DNA from: Sipunculus nudus
Taxonomy: Eukaryota; Annelida; Sipuncula; Golfingiida; Sipunculidae
Assembly (NCBI GenBank): GCA_026874595.1
Contig: CM049306.1
Span: 77,654,142-77,718,141 of the forward strand
Length of the DNA stretch: 64,000 bases
Reading direction: 5' to 3'
The notes beneath the pieces are model-generated. The model saw nothing but the letters and a program-made list of their open reading frames with translations, made no database searches and was not told the origin of the DNA. The position numbers and the translations under genes were made by a program. This document shows positions 62,418-64,000 of the stretch, in pieces (the stretch's first letter is position 1; each line of letters starts with the position of its first letter).

Positions 62418-63632
62418 TCACAATCCCGTTGCGACCCACTCTTCCAACAATCCGTACCAGTCCTCAGATGCGTAAGTTTTTAGATACATACGATCATCAC
62501 ACGTCAATGTGCGCGTGTCGACAGACGATGCACAAACGGGAAGTTCAACCGTGAACCCCCGTGTGCCGTCTGGGTACACCTGCCATGAGATCCTAAAACT
62601 TTCACGGTAGTAGTCGACGTGAGCTGATAGGGTTCGGAGCGCATTGCGGCATATATGCAAGAAGCCTGTGCAGCTGAAGGTGCACGACTTTAGCGAGAGG
62701 TATCCTCCTGGCAGGCCGCAATTGTGTGGGTCATCGATCATGATGTCCAGACGGCACGAGTCCGGGTGCACGTTATGTTTAGCCATACAAGCGAATATTG
62801 TTCTCAACATGTGAACGGCTCTCTTCCCTGCGCCGACTGTAAATTCTACCGCCATGCACACCAAACTTTTCGCGTCCAGGAGGCTGGCACAGCCGGGATT
62901 CCTAGAGAACGCACGGTGCAGTCCCTGCAGGAGCACGAACGCCTCTTGCGATGCGTGCCCCGACCCATCTTTCCCTTGTTGTTCGTCTAGCAAGATCGCC
63001 CGCGGTGCCTGTACAAAGGTGTTAACGTCATGGAGCAACGCGTGCACATTGACTTCCTCGATGCAGGACGAACCTTCCTCCGACCGATCCTGTTTGAAAG
63101 GCGTCACTTGATCAGGGAATACAGGATGCTCACTGAGATACTTGCGCTTCATGGCAAGACAGGTGGAACACTCCCTGAAGGGAACCACTGCTCCGCTGTG
63201 TACAGGATCGGCAAAAATATTAAGGTCCAGGCAACAGGTAGCGTCCTGTACGCGAGAGCGCATACCACCGATGTCCAAGACGTCATTTGTGAACATCGGC
63301 ACTGGCATATCTTTCGTGTTTGTGTAAAAAACTCCGGGGCGTCCGAACGGCAGGATGTCAGACTTTAGATCGTTTGACCGTTCATGTTGAATGTGTGGCA
63401 GTTGCCCTTGCGCCACGTCTTTCCCATATGCGGACAGTGACATTTCTCTGAACCTTTTTGAACTTTTGCTCGGGTCAAACAGTATCGTGTTCAACCGATA
63501 TGCCGCTTTCAGTTTGAGGGCACTGTTGTATATGCGTGTTTTCCGTTTCGACCTGAGACGTTTCCCCTTGGGACCCGCTACGGTGCGCCTGGTTGCACTC
63601 GACGTTTGACGTCCCATTGATTTCATTCGCAT
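62418..63632 (-). CDS. Basic-N-terminus protein, 404 aa; possible nuclear egress factor
   Basis: The first ATG is 63632, with further ATGs at 63626 and 63617. The N-terminus is strongly basic (GPKGKRLRSKRKTR), a likely nuclear signal. A Cys-Cys, C-x2-C (ECSTC) arrangement with later His residues could form a zinc site like that of the UL31-type nuclear egress protein, which also has a basic head and a soluble body. The spacing only roughly fits, so the assignment is tentative. No membrane segment is present. Confidence 0.8.
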   Translation of the reverse strand: MRMKSMGRQTSSATRRTVAGPKGKRLRSKRKTRIYNSALKLKAAYRLNTILFDPSKSSKRFREMSLSAYGKDVAQGQLPHIQHERSNDLKSDILPFGRPGVFYTNTKDMPVPMFTNDVLDIGGMRSRVQDATCCLDLNIFADPVHSGAVVPFRECSTCLAMKRKYLSEHPVFPDQVTPFKQDRSEEGSSCIEEVNVHALLHDVNTFVQAPRAILLDEQQGKDGSGHASQEAFVLLQGLHRAFSRNPGCASLLDAKSLVCMAVEFTVGAGKRAVHMLRTIFACMAKHNVHPDSCRLDIMIDDPHNCGLPGGYLSLKSCTFSCTGFLHICRNALRTLSAHVDYYRESFRISWQVYPDGTRGFTVELPVCASSVDTRTLTCDDRMYLKTYASEDWYGLLEEWVATGL

Positions 63633-63930
63633 GACCAATGTGTGCTATACTCCCGCGAATACACAGATGGTATTTCATCTCGTTGCACGTCCTAATAATC
63701 AACCGGACAAGCACACGCCGGGGTCACAGTACACTTTATGTCCCTGTAACACTTGCATGCACCGTTTCAACCACAGGGGGCGAAACCTACAAGAACTGTT
63801 GAAGTTTCCGTACACGACGTACATTAATGCTGCGACAACTGCCGAACCGCAAGGCAGCGAAGAATCCTTTTCGTACATCACACCCATCCGTGCCCTGTTC
63901 AATGCGCACAGCGGAGACGAAAACGCGTGA
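63631..63930 (+). CDS. Small unrecognised protein, 99 aa
   Basis: The ATG at 63631 overlaps the divergent ATG at 63632-63630 by two bases. A later ATG at 63667 is an alternative start (87 residues). The product contains a CPCNTCMHRF motif (C-x-C-x2-C-x-H) that may bind zinc. No family recognised. Its 3' signals lie beyond or at the window edge. Confidence 0.6.
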   Translation: MTNVCYTPANTQMVFHLVARPNNQPDKHTPGSQYTLCPCNTCMHRFNHRGRNLQELLKFPYTTYINAATTAEPQGSEESFSYITPIRALFNAHSGDENA

Positions 63931-64000
63931 TGGTAAAAAACCGAGGGGTTCAAACCCTTCAATAGGAATCCGTCGAGTGGATCCACGTCGCGTTGAGACA

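Noticed and set aside
1-64000. CRISPR array, rRNA or tRNA genes, bacterial ribosome binding sites
   Set aside because: No regularly spaced repeats or RNA gene features were seen. The signals are eukaryotic (TATA boxes, AATAAA, GT-AG introns).

Overview
The window reads as part of the genome of a large double-stranded DNA virus of the order Herpesvirales, most likely a malacoherpesvirus or a close relative infecting a marine invertebrate. The core herpesvirus set is visible from motifs: a two-exon terminase ATPase/nuclease (3293-11549, minus), a glycoprotein B-type fusion protein (24764-27328, minus), a serine protease/scaffold (34391-36592), a UL5-type helicase (36796-39975), and a 5327-residue large tegument protein with a C76-type deubiquitinase (42125-58108). 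A 1323-residue protein beside the protease is a candidate major capsid protein. Invertebrate ancestry is suggested by three inhibitor-of-apoptosis (IAP) genes at 12.2-16.7 kb and by the absence of recognisable vertebrate-herpesvirus accessory genes.

Layout. 1-3.2 kb: minus-strand genes of unknown function, including a 465-codon partial gene that runs off the left edge. 3.3-11.5 kb: the terminase gene. Its two exons are separated by a 5.8 kb intron that carries five other genes, four of them on the opposite strand. 11.5-16.9 kb: promoter-rich DNA and three IAP genes, the middle one spliced by a 222-nt intron to give BIR-BIR-UBA-RING. 17-24.5 kb: a block of plus-strand genes, mostly unrecognised. 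24.7-32.6 kb: minus-strand gB, an acidic protein and the putative capsid protein. 32.9-40 kb: plus-strand capsid/replication genes (unknown, protease-scaffold, helicase). 40.5-42.1 kb: a minus-strand unknown. 42.1-58.1 kb: the giant tegument gene. 58.2-63.6 kb: mainly minus-strand genes, namely a helicase-like P-loop protein, a gene whose reading frame breaks at a C6 run, a small coiled-coil protein (plus), and a basic protein. The right edge holds a 99-codon plus-strand gene.

How the genes fit together. Terminase, protease/scaffold and the candidate capsid protein serve capsid assembly and DNA packaging. The helicase, possibly with the short P-loop protein, serves DNA replication. gB serves entry by membrane fusion. 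The giant tegument protein joins capsid and envelope and manipulates ubiquitin. The IAP cluster probably blocks apoptosis and ubiquitinates targets through RING domains. Genes are tightly packed, with TATA boxes 40-90 nt before start codons and AATAAA signals just after stops, including several convergent pairs.

Most striking: the nested terminase intron; a spliced viral IAP with cellular domain order; an OTU-fold domain without its catalytic Cys at the head of the tegument protein that also contains an intact USP; a -1 frame break on a C6 run; and a second protein with a gB-like motif. Function calls rest on visible motifs only. No database search was possible, and statements about other viruses are from memory.
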